Source of the DNA: Leucosporidium creatinivorum
Lineage: Eukaryota; Basidiomycota; Microbotryomycetes; Leucosporidiales; Leucosporidiaceae
Assembly: GCA_001600635.1 (NCBI GenBank)
Contig: BCKL01000034.1
Location: 62,001-126,000 of the forward strand
Direction: 5' to 3'
Length of the DNA stretch: 64,000 nucleotides
Shown here: positions 1-10,147 of the stretch, piece by piece
How positions within the stretch are numbered: the first letter of the stretch is position 1
How the letters are laid out: each line of letters begins with the position of its first letter
Notes under the pieces: generated by a model
Databases searched by the model: none
What the model was told of the DNA's origin: nothing
The model's input: the letters and a program-made list of their open reading frames with translations, nothing else
Translations under genes and position numbers: made by a program

Positions 1-2655
1 GTGGGAATAACGTGAGTCTTTCCCTTTCCCTTTCTCTTCCTCCGACACTTAGGCCCGATGCTGACCCGCCACGATGCGCCGAGTAGAACGACGACCTCCT
101 CGAACGCGAGCGGGAGAAGTTGAGGTCCGAGTACGAGTACAAGTTGACGATGCTGCAGAAGAGGGTGCAGGAGTTGGAGAGGGAGAATGAGGATGCGAGG
201 GTGGGATTGCAGGTGAGTTGAGCTTTCTTGTGGCGAGGGAGCAAAGAGGGATAGGGAAGGCAGCTGACGATTGATGACGGGACCAGAGCCGAACCTCGGA
301 ACAGGCGAGGATGAGGGAGTTGGAGCAGCAGGTTCGGACACATCGCGAGGTGAGCCATCTCCCACCTCTGCCTTCTTCTCGCCTCTTCCTCATCGCTCGG
401 CTCGGTCGCTGACTCTCCCCTCCTCCACTCACCGCCCACAGCGCTACGACGCCCAACAATCCTCCTTCCACCAACTCCGCACCGACTACGACGCGCTCCA
501 AACCACCCGCTCCGCCTCCATCTCCTCCTCCTCCGAAACCTCTCGCCTGCGGCTCGAAGTCGACCGCCTCACCCGAGAGCGGGTCGAGTCGGAGGAACTA
601 GCGAACGAGCTAAGAGGGGAAGTGGGCAGTCTGGTGGATGAGCTGAGGAGCGTTAATGAGAGGTATGAGGAGGTGCTGCAGGGTGAGGAGGAGAGCAGGA
701 GGGGGAGGGAGAAGGCCGAGGAGGAGGCAAAGGGGTGGAAGAAGAAGTGGGAGGGGGTCAAGGTCGAGTTGAGGAATCTGAAGGGTGAGTCGGTTGTGCT
801 CGCTTTGGTGGAGGACGAGAGGTAGAAGGAGCGGGAAGCTAACTTGCTCGCTTCGCACTCGCAACAGCCACCTCGATGATCTTCAGCTCGTCCATCAAGG
901 TCGAGGGAGACTTTATGCCTGCCTCAGCAGACGGACTCATTGCCGATGTCCATGTCGCCGCTTTCCAAACCTCCATCGACGACCTCCTCCAAGCTGCTCG
1001 GTGCGCTCTCCCCTCGCCACTTTCTCCTCCCATCTCGCTGACCTCGGTCCGTACGAACAGATCCAAAGAGCCCTCTTCCGTCCTTGGCGTCGCCCGGCAC
1101 GTCGTCACCTCGATCGAATCCCTCGACTCGGACGTCTCCTCCATCCCGGCCCATCGACTCGCCGACCTCTCCCCAGCAGACCAAGACCACCTCCATGAGC
1201 TCAAGAACCGCATCAACGCCACCCTCTCGAACCTCATGACCGCCTCGAAGAACCATGCCACCTCCTTCGGCGTCTCCCCCGTCTCGTTGCTCGACGCCGC
1301 TGCGTCCCACCTTTCGTCTACGGTCGTCGAACTCGTGCGGTTGCTCAAGATCCAGAAGACGACGGCAGGAGGTCGCCTCGGTCTCGAAGCGAGGAAAGAG
1401 CCAATGCCGGCCCTCCCGCCTTTGAGGGAGGATTTCGACTCGCCAGCTTCGCCACCTCCTCCTGCGCCGCCTTCCAAGCCGAATGGCTACCTCTCCGGTG
1501 GAGTGGGGAGCATCAAGAGTGCTTTGGGAGCTATTGGGCTCGGAGGACAGCCGAGGGATAGGGATTCGAGAGGGGATGTTCAGCAGGGATCACCGGCGCC
1601 GAGCTGGCAGCAGCAAGGGGGACGGCAGGAGAGCGCGGCGCAGAGTGTGAGGAGCCCGGCGCAGCAGAGTGAGTACTCGGTGCATTCGCAGTCGCACGGG
1701 ACGAGGGGGTACGAGGGAGGGAACTCGTGGGAGAGGGAGAGGGACGATGGGAGGAGCGGCTATGGAGGAGCGCCGACGGGCAACGGCAACGGCATGCACT
1801 CGAGTCATGGATCGAGGGAGGAGGACAACTATCGACGAGCGCCTTCGCCTCAGCAACAGCGCGGCGGCTACGGAGGTAACGACTCTTCCTCCATCTCCTC
1901 GTTCGGTCGGCAAGCCCCCTCCCAGCAACAGCGGAACGGTCACGGCCCATCTTCCTCCGACCTCGACCGCGACCAACGGGATAGGGACGACCGACGCTAC
2001 GATTCGTCGCCTCAGCAGCCGACCTCGGCGCTGGGCAACTACTCGTCGTCGGATGGAGGAGGAGGAGGAGGAGGGTCGTTCGGGTATGCGCAGGACGGAG
2101 GATACCAGGGACAGTATGGCGCTAATGGAGGGTATGCGAGTCCGGATCAGGGAGCGGGTGTGTATGGTCAGCCGAGGAGGGAGGAGGAGCAGGAGGAGGT
2201 CAGAGGGGGCGAGGGGGAGAAGGATAAGGAGGAGCTGAAGGTGAGTCTGCTTCCTCTCTCGGTACTGCTAAGCGGGCGCATGCTAACCCGTCTCGTCCAA
2301 CAAACAGGCCTACATCGAAACTCAAACCGAAGCCATCGTCCACTCGATCCAATCCCTCCTCTCGGCCATTCGCTCGGGCGCCCAAGGCGAGCAGCTCAAC
2401 GAGAACCTCACCCAAATCATCACCATCGTCTCCTCCATCGTCGCCATCTCTCGGGACGCCCTCCCGACCCAATCTCGAGAGGAAGGGGACGAGATCCTGA
2501 GGGACTTGACGGAGAACTGCGACAAGTTGAGCGAGATGCAGAGTCAGAGTGGTGGGGGCGCTACCGTTTTCACGAAGCAGACGAAGCAGGCGATGGCGGG
2601 GGCGAGCTTTGGATTGGCGAAGGGGTTGAGGGAGTTGAACAGGTTGCTCGAGTGA
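1..2655 (+). CDS. SPA2: SPA2-like polarisome scaffold (5' end cut by window)
   Basis: Polarity scaffold of the Spa2/GIT family, known to organise actin and MAP-kinase components at growing tips; the N-terminal Spa2-homology repeats must lie left of the window. Visible exons are 1-11, 87-212 and onward, first coding a long coiled coil (many E/R/L heptads, about 90-780), then the conserved Spa2 block containing ADGLIADVHVAAFQTSIDDL (from about 918). A low-complexity Q/S/G/R-rich linker follows (about 1440-2230), and after an intron at about 2240-2308 a helical tail beginning AYIETQTEAIVHSIQ runs to TGA at 2653-2655. Introns also interrupt at 213-287, about 352-440, 787-868 and 1003-1063. The family call rests on the middle block and the C-terminal helix; the total length is unknown because the start is missing. 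Confidence 0.85.
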
Positions 2656-2991
2656 CGGCAAGTAGATGTTGAGGGAGGTGTAGAGCGACGACGTATGTTC
2701 TTCTCGTATGTTTAGGTAGCTGTGTAATTCTCGCTGTAGGTCGTCCATCATGAAGAGCGAGAGAAGGAGAAGTAAAGCGAGCGCCGAGAATGTTGAAGAG
2801 TATCACTGGGCTTGGTCAAAGATAGCTCGTTCATATTCTGTATCCCATGGAATCGTTTCTGCACCAACAGATAGCGAAGCCCCTCTCTTCGGCTAGGCTC
2901 CACTCGAGCCGGCGCCCCACGTCTCTTGGCTTCCTGCCGCTCGCTGCTTGCTCCTCGTCGCCTGCTACACCTCAGCACCACTCTAACCAAC

Positions 2992-4192
2992 ATGGCACCT
3001 ACTCCGAAGCACCCTCAAGTCGGCGAGCACCTCGTCGTCACCTACCCTGCTCCCAAAGTGCTTCAGATTCGCCTCAACCGGCCCAAGGCGCTGAACGCTA
3101 TGACCGATGATGTGAGTTCGGGGCGGGGTCCTGAAACTAGGAAACAAGCTGATTGAACTTGTTGCAGCTTGAGGCAGACATCTGTAAGGTGATGGACTGG
3201 TTCGAGCAGGAGCCTTCGCTCTGGGTCGTCGTAGTGACCGGGACCGGTCGAGCTTTCTGTGCTGGACAAGGTGAGTGTAGCTACAGAGTGTCTCGCCTTC
3301 CTAGCGAGCGTCGGATGTAGCTCCCCGACCCCCAAGAGCCCGAGCTGGCCTTCGCCGAGCATTCCAGCTAATCTCTCCTGCCCGGTCTCAAACACTAGAC
3401 CTCAAAGCATGGAACAAGACCGCCGGCTCGGACAACTCGCCCACCTCCAAGATCGCTACCAACCCGCACGGCTTCGGCTCGTTCGCTCGCAGGAGGAGCA
3501 AGAAGACCCTGATCGCCGCCATCAATGGCATGTCGTTCGGCGGAGGGACGGAGCTTCTCTTGAACTGCGACATTGTCATCGGATGTGAGGGCGCCCCCGT
3601 CGGCCTCCCAGAGGTCAAGAGGTGAGCTGTGCAGCCTTTCGCTCGGTCGACCCTTCGCTGATGTTTCGTCTCGCAGGGGAGTCGTCGCTTCCGTTGGTGG
3701 CATTCCCAACCTCCTCTTCCGCTCCCCTCTCATGGCGCCCTACGTCCTCACCGGCGAGCCCATCCCACCCCACCTCCTCGCTCAGCACGTCTTCACCGCC
3801 GTCGTCCCGGCCGCTCAAGTCGTCTCCACCGCCGTCGACTGGGCTTCGCGCATCGTTAGCTGCTCGCCCGACGCCGTTTGGGTCACAAAGGATCAGATTA
3901 ATTTGTGGAAGGATGGGAAGGGGATCCAGGAGATCGTGCAAGAGAGTGCGAAGGCGGAGCAGGCATTGGCGCTGTACAGTGGAGAGAACTTGAAGGAAGG
4001 TTTGAGGGCTTTCGTTGAGGTGAGTCAGAGCGGTCTAGCTGTCGTAGCCTTCGCAGATCGCGAGGAGCTGCCTCCACTCGTCGAGTGAGGCGCGATCGAA
4101 CGAACTCGGCGCTGACTTCTGCTCTCGAACTCGAACAGAAACGCGCCCCAGAGTGGAGAGACCCCCCAGCGTTGACGAAGTCGAAGTTGTGA
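2992..4192 (+). CDS. Peroxisomal enoyl-CoA hydratase/isomerase
   Basis: Crotonase-fold enzyme of 280 residues, expected to hydrate or isomerise enoyl-CoA during fatty-acid beta-oxidation. Exons read as 2992-3111, 3168-3270, 3399-3621, 3677-4019 and 4139-4192, and all phases join. Oxyanion-hole segments are visible (FCAGQDLK, NGMSFGGGTELLL), and the two acidic residues used by hydratases are present (E of GGTELL, E of GLPEVKRG). The short last exon ends in S-K-L, a classical type-1 peroxisomal targeting signal, so the enzyme probably works in the peroxisome. The start is the ATG giving MAPTPKHPQVGEHL, directly upstream of the first beta strand of the fold. Hydratase versus isomerase cannot be settled from the sequence. 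Confidence 0.9.
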
Positions 4193-4227
4193 ATGCTATC
4201 CAATCTAGTCGGTATTCAATGGGGGTT

Positions 4228-4523
4228 AATGAAGCTGCGTGGGCAAAAAGTCAATTTCAAGCTCGGCGCAGGCTGCTTCCTTCGAGCACGCTCAATCTGC
4301 TGCTCGCCATCGAGCATTCGCCTCAGGGGGGCTCGGCTACAACGTCAAGCATCCTCCTCTACGACGTAGACCATCCTACTCGAAAAGCACGAGCATGCTG
4401 GAAGCTCCGACTCACCCTTGACTGACTCGACCAGTGATCATAGCGAGGACAAAGAACCAAAACGCGCCGACGCCCACGCCGAGCACACCATACAGTCCAT
4501 TATCGAAACAAGCACCGACTGAT
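4228..4523 (-). pseudogene. Relic copy of exon 3 end, intron 3 and exon 4 start of the FUSC transporter
   Basis: This stretch closely resembles 8745-9043 inside the adjacent transporter gene, on the same strand. The exon part still reads GLYGVLGVGVGAFWFF against GLYGMLGVGVGAFWFF in the full gene. The gtgagtcgg donor, intron landmarks (an agcatgct-type stretch; the block with tgcgccgag) and the acceptor ending cgcag|CTTC are also recognisable. Nothing else of the gene is present on either side: the similarity stops near 4523 and near 4228. It is therefore a partial duplicated block and not a second gene. It sits between the enoyl-CoA hydratase stop and the 3' end of the transporter. Confidence 0.8.
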
Positions 4524-4665
4524 ATTCGTAGTCTAGCCGCCTAAAAGTCTCTGCGAGGAGAGATTGGCTATCTGAGCTCTCTCCATTTACTCTCCTCTGC
4601 GACACGAAGCCCGGTAAAACACTTTGCGATACACGTATCAAAACAATGCTGGTGAATCCATGTCC

Positions 4666-7600
4666 CTATGCCGCCGAGTCTCGCTCCTGAGTGACGAAGG
4701 GGCTCTCCTCGACCTCGCCGAGCAGCAGGCGGAGGTCGGTTTCCATCGCTTCGACTGTTGTGAGGAAGAGAAGGTCAGCAAGCGGAAGACTGAGAACGTT
4801 GCTTATGTCGCTCACGGTTGTACGAGACTCCCGAGTAGCTGCAGAGAGAGAGGGAAGAGAGTCAGCGAAGCTCTGCGCAGGCTCGACAGCCAGCGAGGAA
4901 CGGAGCGAAGAGACGCACGCGGTGAGGTAGAACCAGTATCGGACTGTACAGTTGTACAGAGGTAGTTGGTTAGCCCGATAGCTCGACGAGTCTCGACATA
5001 TAAGGGCGAGCAGCGACTCACCAAAGCCTTGAGAGCGCAGGACCTCGCGACCCTCCTCCGTAGTCGAAAGTCGACTCGAAAGAACAAGAGCGTCGTGCTG
5101 GATGTTGCGGGCGGCAGTGATCATCGTAGGCAGCTCGTGAGGTAGTGGCTCCTTGGTCGCGAGCGAGGTCGAGATGAGGTAGAAGAGGGCGCGAGTGAAA
5201 CGCTTATTCTGGCGGCGGTAGGGGGCGAGATGGTTGGTGAAGTTCTTGCGGATGTCGACCGAGAAGCCGTCGACTCCAATGGCGGTACGAGCTTCGCGCA
5301 AACGGTCTGCGGAGGGAGGGGAGAGAGGGTCAGCTCGGTCGTCGCTACGCTGCTCGCCGAGTCTGGCCGCCGCAAGCTACTACACGAATCCACGCCGATC
5401 ATGTGAGCGCTAAAGAGGCAACGTACCGAGGATGAGCTGGTGCGAGCGAATGATGCGAGCCATCACAGCTCCCTGGAACGGCTGGCCGAATGCTGGTTCG
5501 GCGGCCGAGAATCTGCGGTTGAACAGGTGAGCAGTCTGCGGAGAGGCAAGAGAGGGAACACAGAGCGGCTCACTTCATCAAAGGCATCAGACCGAGTAGC
5601 TCTCCCTGGATCTGTCCCTCGCGCCGAACGAGCTCATCACGCACGGCGGCTATGGCCTCGGGGTCTGGTAGAGGTCGGTTGGGGTCGCAGGTCGTCTCGA
5701 TGGGCGCTTGGGCTTCGATCATGAGCCCGAGAAGGATGGAGTAGGATCCTGTAGGCGCAGTGAGTTAGCCGGCAGCGAACGAAGAGCGAGGTCTCGCCAG
5801 CTCTCGACGCACCGAGAGAAAACGTGATTTGCGACAGCTTGAGCCTGAGCGTCTGGCGAGCTGGATTGCGGAGGATGAAGATCTGGAAGATGGCGGCGAT
5901 GGCCAGAGCGATAGCGAGGGCGACGAAGGCTTTGCCGGCGCGAAGTGCGGGCGAGTCGAAACCGGGGCGGATCTGCCCAGGGACCGAGGTGTAGATCCAT
6001 TCGGTGATGACGAGTACTCCTGTTCCGTTCATCGCAAGGAGAGCGCCTATATGAAGAGGTGGCGTCAGCAGGGTGAAGCCGAACATTGAGAGCGAGCGAT
6101 CCTACCGGCGAAGAACATGGGTCGAAGGTAGATGATCCACACCAACGGTACGGCGTCTGTAGTACAGTAAGATCAGCGACTGTACAGGTGCTGATACTGA
6201 GCGCGCTGATAAAATGTGAAGCCTCGAGCATGAGGGCCGTACAGCGACGCTCGGCGATGGCGCTCGGCGACGGCACTTACACAGGGCAATCAAGCAGACG
6301 AGTCCGTAAGGGTTGAAGCGATAGCCGCCGACATCGAGGAAGATGCGGAGGATGAGAAGGCCGTAGAGAGTACCGAAGCCGGTTCCGAGTAGTTGCTAAG
6401 GCCGAGAAGGTCAGCGAGCCCGAAAACATGCGCTATGGAGCTCGGAGGGAGCTCGGGGGACCTACCAGTACAAAGGTCAAAAAAGTCTGCCCCAGTGTAG
6501 GTGCCATAGCCACCACGATAGTGATCAATCCGCCGGTTAATCCCATCCTTGTGAAGAAGTCGCTACAGTTCGAGCGGTGTCAGCGCCGCCCTCCGTCCTA
6601 GCACGAACCTGCATCTCAGCAACTCACGTCAACGACGGCGCGAGGAGGAAAACGGCGTAGACGGTCACGGCGCAGGCGGTCTTGAAGGCGTAGATCGACG
6701 TCGGAGTGCGTGCCATCCTCTCCAGCCTAGCGATACGAACCCACCATGACATCTTCTTGTCGACAAACTCGCGACCCGAGAGGATGGCGAGAGCTCGGCG
6801 AAGGGGAATGCCCGACGCCTTGGCCGCCTTGGGGATCGTCTCGAAGAGGTGGAAGTGAAGCCGTTTGGGACGACGATGAGCTTCGTCTCGGGGAACGACG
6901 TGGTCGTGGAGCGAAGCGAGGTTTTCGACGACGCCTCCCATTCCCTGCGAAGCCCGAGGCGTCAGCAAGCCCGTCTCGCGGCGAGGTCATGCTTAGAACC
7001 TACGAAGATGAAAGAGAAGACACGCAAGACACTGGTACCGCAGATGATCTCGGTGCTAGACTGGAACTTGGAGATCTCCGACGACTGCGATCCGTCTCGA
7101 GCTGCCGATCTCTCGGCTTCGTCGACAGGCTGTTCAACCGTCTCCTTCTCCGTCTCGGCATTCTTCTTGCCATTCCTCCTCTGGGTAGGTTGAGTTTCGG
7201 CAGGACGAACGGCGGTGGCGGCATGAGTGCGAACCGTCTCCCGCGGCGGGGCGACAAATTGCTCGTAGAGGGAAGGCGAGGGTTTGTGGAGGCGAAGGTC
7301 GTCGTCGTCCACGATTCCGGCGGCAAGTAGACGAGTGATGGCTTCGTTCTGCTCCTCCTTGAAGTGTTGCCAGCAGCCGCGTAGGAAGGCGACGCGGTCG
7401 AGCGACTTGAGGTCCTTGGCACGCTTCGGCGAGTGGTCGGGCGCCAGCGAAGGGACTGCCGTAGTGCCCTCCTCGGAAGGCTGCTTCTCGCCCGAGAACG
7501 ATCCTCGACGACTAGCCATGGGAGAGTTGTCGGCGCCTTGGACCTCGGTGCGAAGGCGAGCCGTGACGAGAGCGAGTTGATCCCGAAGCTGAGGTGAAGC

Positions 7601-9516
7601 GGGGGAGACGGAGGGTGCGCGAGGACGGGTGCGTCCAGTTTCGAGGTCCTCTTCGTCATCGAGGTCCTGTTGGAGAGCGTGTCAGCTCAGATAGAGCTCC
7701 TGGAGGTAGTCCGACTCACGAGGAAGTCGTCCCAGGAGGCGCCAGGCGCAGGCGAGTGGTACTCTTGCTTCCCGACAGCGAGTTCTTTGACAATGTCGCT
7801 AATAGCGAGGTCGAAGCCTGCAGGTGAAGACGTCAGTTTCCGCTCCTTCTCCCGAGATGAAGCGCTCAGACCACTCACCGAGGCGAAGCTTCTTGAACGC
7901 CTTGCCAGTAGCCGTCTCCTCCAATCCACGCTTGATGATCTCGAGGGCGGCCGGCTCAAACTTCTCCATGACGACGAGCGACGAGTAGCTCGTGATGAGA
8001 CCCTGGGCGATTGGTAGGTCAGCTCTAAGGCTTCGGCTGGGCGGAGGCGAGGAGGCTCGCCTGTTGCATCTGCTTAATCTTGGCCACCATGCCCGAGTAG
8101 TCGGCCATGCTCCATCTCGTCCAATTCACTTCGAGGCCCGCGTGAGCCGTCTTGACTTGGAGAAGACCGAAATCGGCGCGGATGGATTGATTGAGCTGGT
8201 CGCGGAGGACGCGCTCTTCGTCGGTGATCTCCATCGAGTAGGTCTTGGCGATGAGGTGGCTGAAGGTGGAGAGGTGCTGTTGGGGCGAGCAAGTCAGGGA
8301 GCATTCGGTGGAGCGAGTTGCTCGACCTTGGAACTCACCTCGAGAGAGAGCACGAGCAGCTCTCGAAGCTCACGCTCCGACGAGACGGGCAGGATGAGGA
8401 TGTTGATGCCGAGTACCAGCGCAAAGCCCCAGCAGTCTGCGATCCAGCTCGGTCAGTCACGCTCGCCGGAAGCTGCCTCGGCGACTCACAGGACTGCAGG
8501 TAGGCTTCGAGGTACGGCGCCGAGAAAGTCCCGGGTCCTCCCAGTAAGATCGAGGTATAGATGCCGCTGAAGGCGACCAGCACGGCCAACAAGCTGAACG
8601 CGAAGTAGCGGAGCGACTGAGCCTTGATGAGGGCGAGGACGTCTGTATGATACTCAAGGTCAGCCGCTGTCGCTTGAAGCATATCTGAGGTCCTCGCTAT
8701 AGCTTGTAGTATATCTGAGGTCACTCACAGACGACGAAGAAGAAGACGAAGCTGCACGGGGAACGACAGTTAGCCAAGTCCGGGCTCGGCGCAGGCCGCC
8801 CCATTCGAGCACGCTCAGTCTGCTGCTCGAGTTCGCGCAGACTGCTACGAAATGTCCAGCATGCTCTGTTGAGGATCGAGCACAACTTCGGGGACGCTGT
8901 ACTAAGCACCGAAGGATGCTGGAAGCGCCGACTCACCCTTGACCGACTCGGCTGGTGATCTTGGCGAGGACGAAGAACCAAAACGCGCCGACGCCCACGC
9001 CGAGCATTCCGTACAGCCCATTGTCGAGGCAAGCTCCGACTGAAAGTCCGGGTTGCCCTGCAATGGAAACGATTACCATCGAAGTGAGGGTGATTGGGAA
9101 CCGAATAAGGGAGTTGAATCCTCGCAAAAAGACGAGGACGAAGACCTGTGGAGCAGTGTTAGCTTATTATGCTGTAGGGGAGTAGGGAGGGGCAGGGAGG
9201 TGGATCCGAAGGAGGAGCAGAGCTGCGAAGGGCGGCTGAACAGCGCGAGCAGCTGGAGCCGCGACGAGCTTACGAGGGTGTAGCAGAGCACGCCTTTGTA
9301 GGGTGGGAGATTGAAAGGTCAGTTTATTCCTCGTATGGCTGCTAGCTCTCGTCTTGGGTGCTGCCCTGCAGCGAAAGCCGATTGGGGGCCCGCCGCGCTC
9401 CCCACGTCCCTTCTTCCCTATGCTACAGCTCATCAAGCATGCAAGGACTAACCTTTGGCGATGCTGATGTACTGACGCCTCGTCAACTGAGGCGTCAGCT
9501 TCTCCTTGAGCGCCAT
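4666..9516 (-). CDS. FUSC/DUF2421-type multi-pass membrane transporter
   Basis: Fungal aromatic-acid-exporter-like protein of the family with an ER-transporter 6TM N-terminal region, a central FUSC-type second 6TM bundle and a C-terminal DUF2421 tail; the substrate is unknown. The start is the ATG at 9516 (MALKEKLTPQLTRRQYISIA). Early exons are 9453-9516, a 20-nt microexon at 9274-9293, then 8937-9145. Membrane segments include VLCYTLVFVLVFL, YGMLGVGVGAFWFFVLA, YFAFSLLAVLVAFSGI and, in the second half, YAFKTACAVTVYAVFLLAP, GGLITIVVAMAPTLGQTF and KAFVALAIALAIAAIFQIFI. A long hydrophilic S/E/R-rich loop (about 7000-7660) separates the two bundles. The tail ends ...TQERDSAA with TAG at 4666-4668. 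The intron at 8003-8060 uses a GC donor. The frame upstream of 9516 is open for a short distance, so a slightly longer N-terminus from an earlier exon cannot be excluded. Confidence 0.85.
8003..8060 (-). other. GC-AG intron in the FUSC transporter
   Basis: Reading the minus strand, the coding text KQMQQ ends in CAG and continues at GLITSYSSLVV. The only donor that keeps both frames is CAG|gcgagc, with branch-like gagctgac and acceptor cccag. Reading through would meet a TAG. The intron is 58 nt, typical of this gene. Confidence 0.75.
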
Positions 9517-10147
9517 CCTGGCGCCGGCGACGAAAGATCCTGCTGTTCGAAGAAGCGGCTGGTTCAGAGAAGAGGGAGGTCCTGCTCAGATGGACGGTGG
9601 CGGTACGAGCGTTGTCCAAAGATGGCGACGAGACGAGTGTCGGTGCTGTGAACGAAGTGAAGGCAGGAGACGACGCGTGAGTTGGGTTCGACTTGAAGCT
9701 CGACTTGGATCTTAGCGCATGCCAGACGATCTGTCTGCTCCGCTAAGGTATTGGTAGGAAGGCTCGAGATAAACTGACTAGCATATATTTCGCAGTATTG
9801 TCGAGGGCTCCGAATACAGGGAAGGCTCGTCGGCGCCGACTCCTTTCCATCGCCGAAGTCGCTCTCGCTAGCTTGAGGAAGTTACAGCAGGGCACTCATC
9901 ATCGCTGCCTAGACAGTAAGCGAGCTAAAAGTGTGTCTACCACTATTCGCCGTCGCTCACAGCTCGATCCGCCGCTTGCAGCCTGAGCTTCAGACTTCGC
10001 CGCTCGGCAGCGCTCGTTTCGTGCCCTCGCCTATGAAGACGACGAGCACTATGAACGATGTGATGTACTTGCAACGATGTACTGACTGCTCCTGACTAAG
10101 ACCCTTCCCAAGCAAGATGCGACTGACCCCAAGCTCCGAATCCCCTC
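9517..10147. other. Intergenic: upstream of the FUSC gene, downstream of the hypothetical gene
   Basis: 631 bp between the FUSC start and the stop of the next minus-strand gene. No convincing coding region, RNA gene or repeat was found. It should hold the transporter's promoter and the 3' UTR of the gene at 10148. A small imperfect repetition around gatgtact occurs near 10060-10085. Confidence 0.5.

Noticed and set aside
839-1477. 212-codon minus-strand open frame opposite SPA2
   Set aside because: Antisense shadow of a conserved SPA2 exon; the plus strand carries the recognisable Spa2 block.
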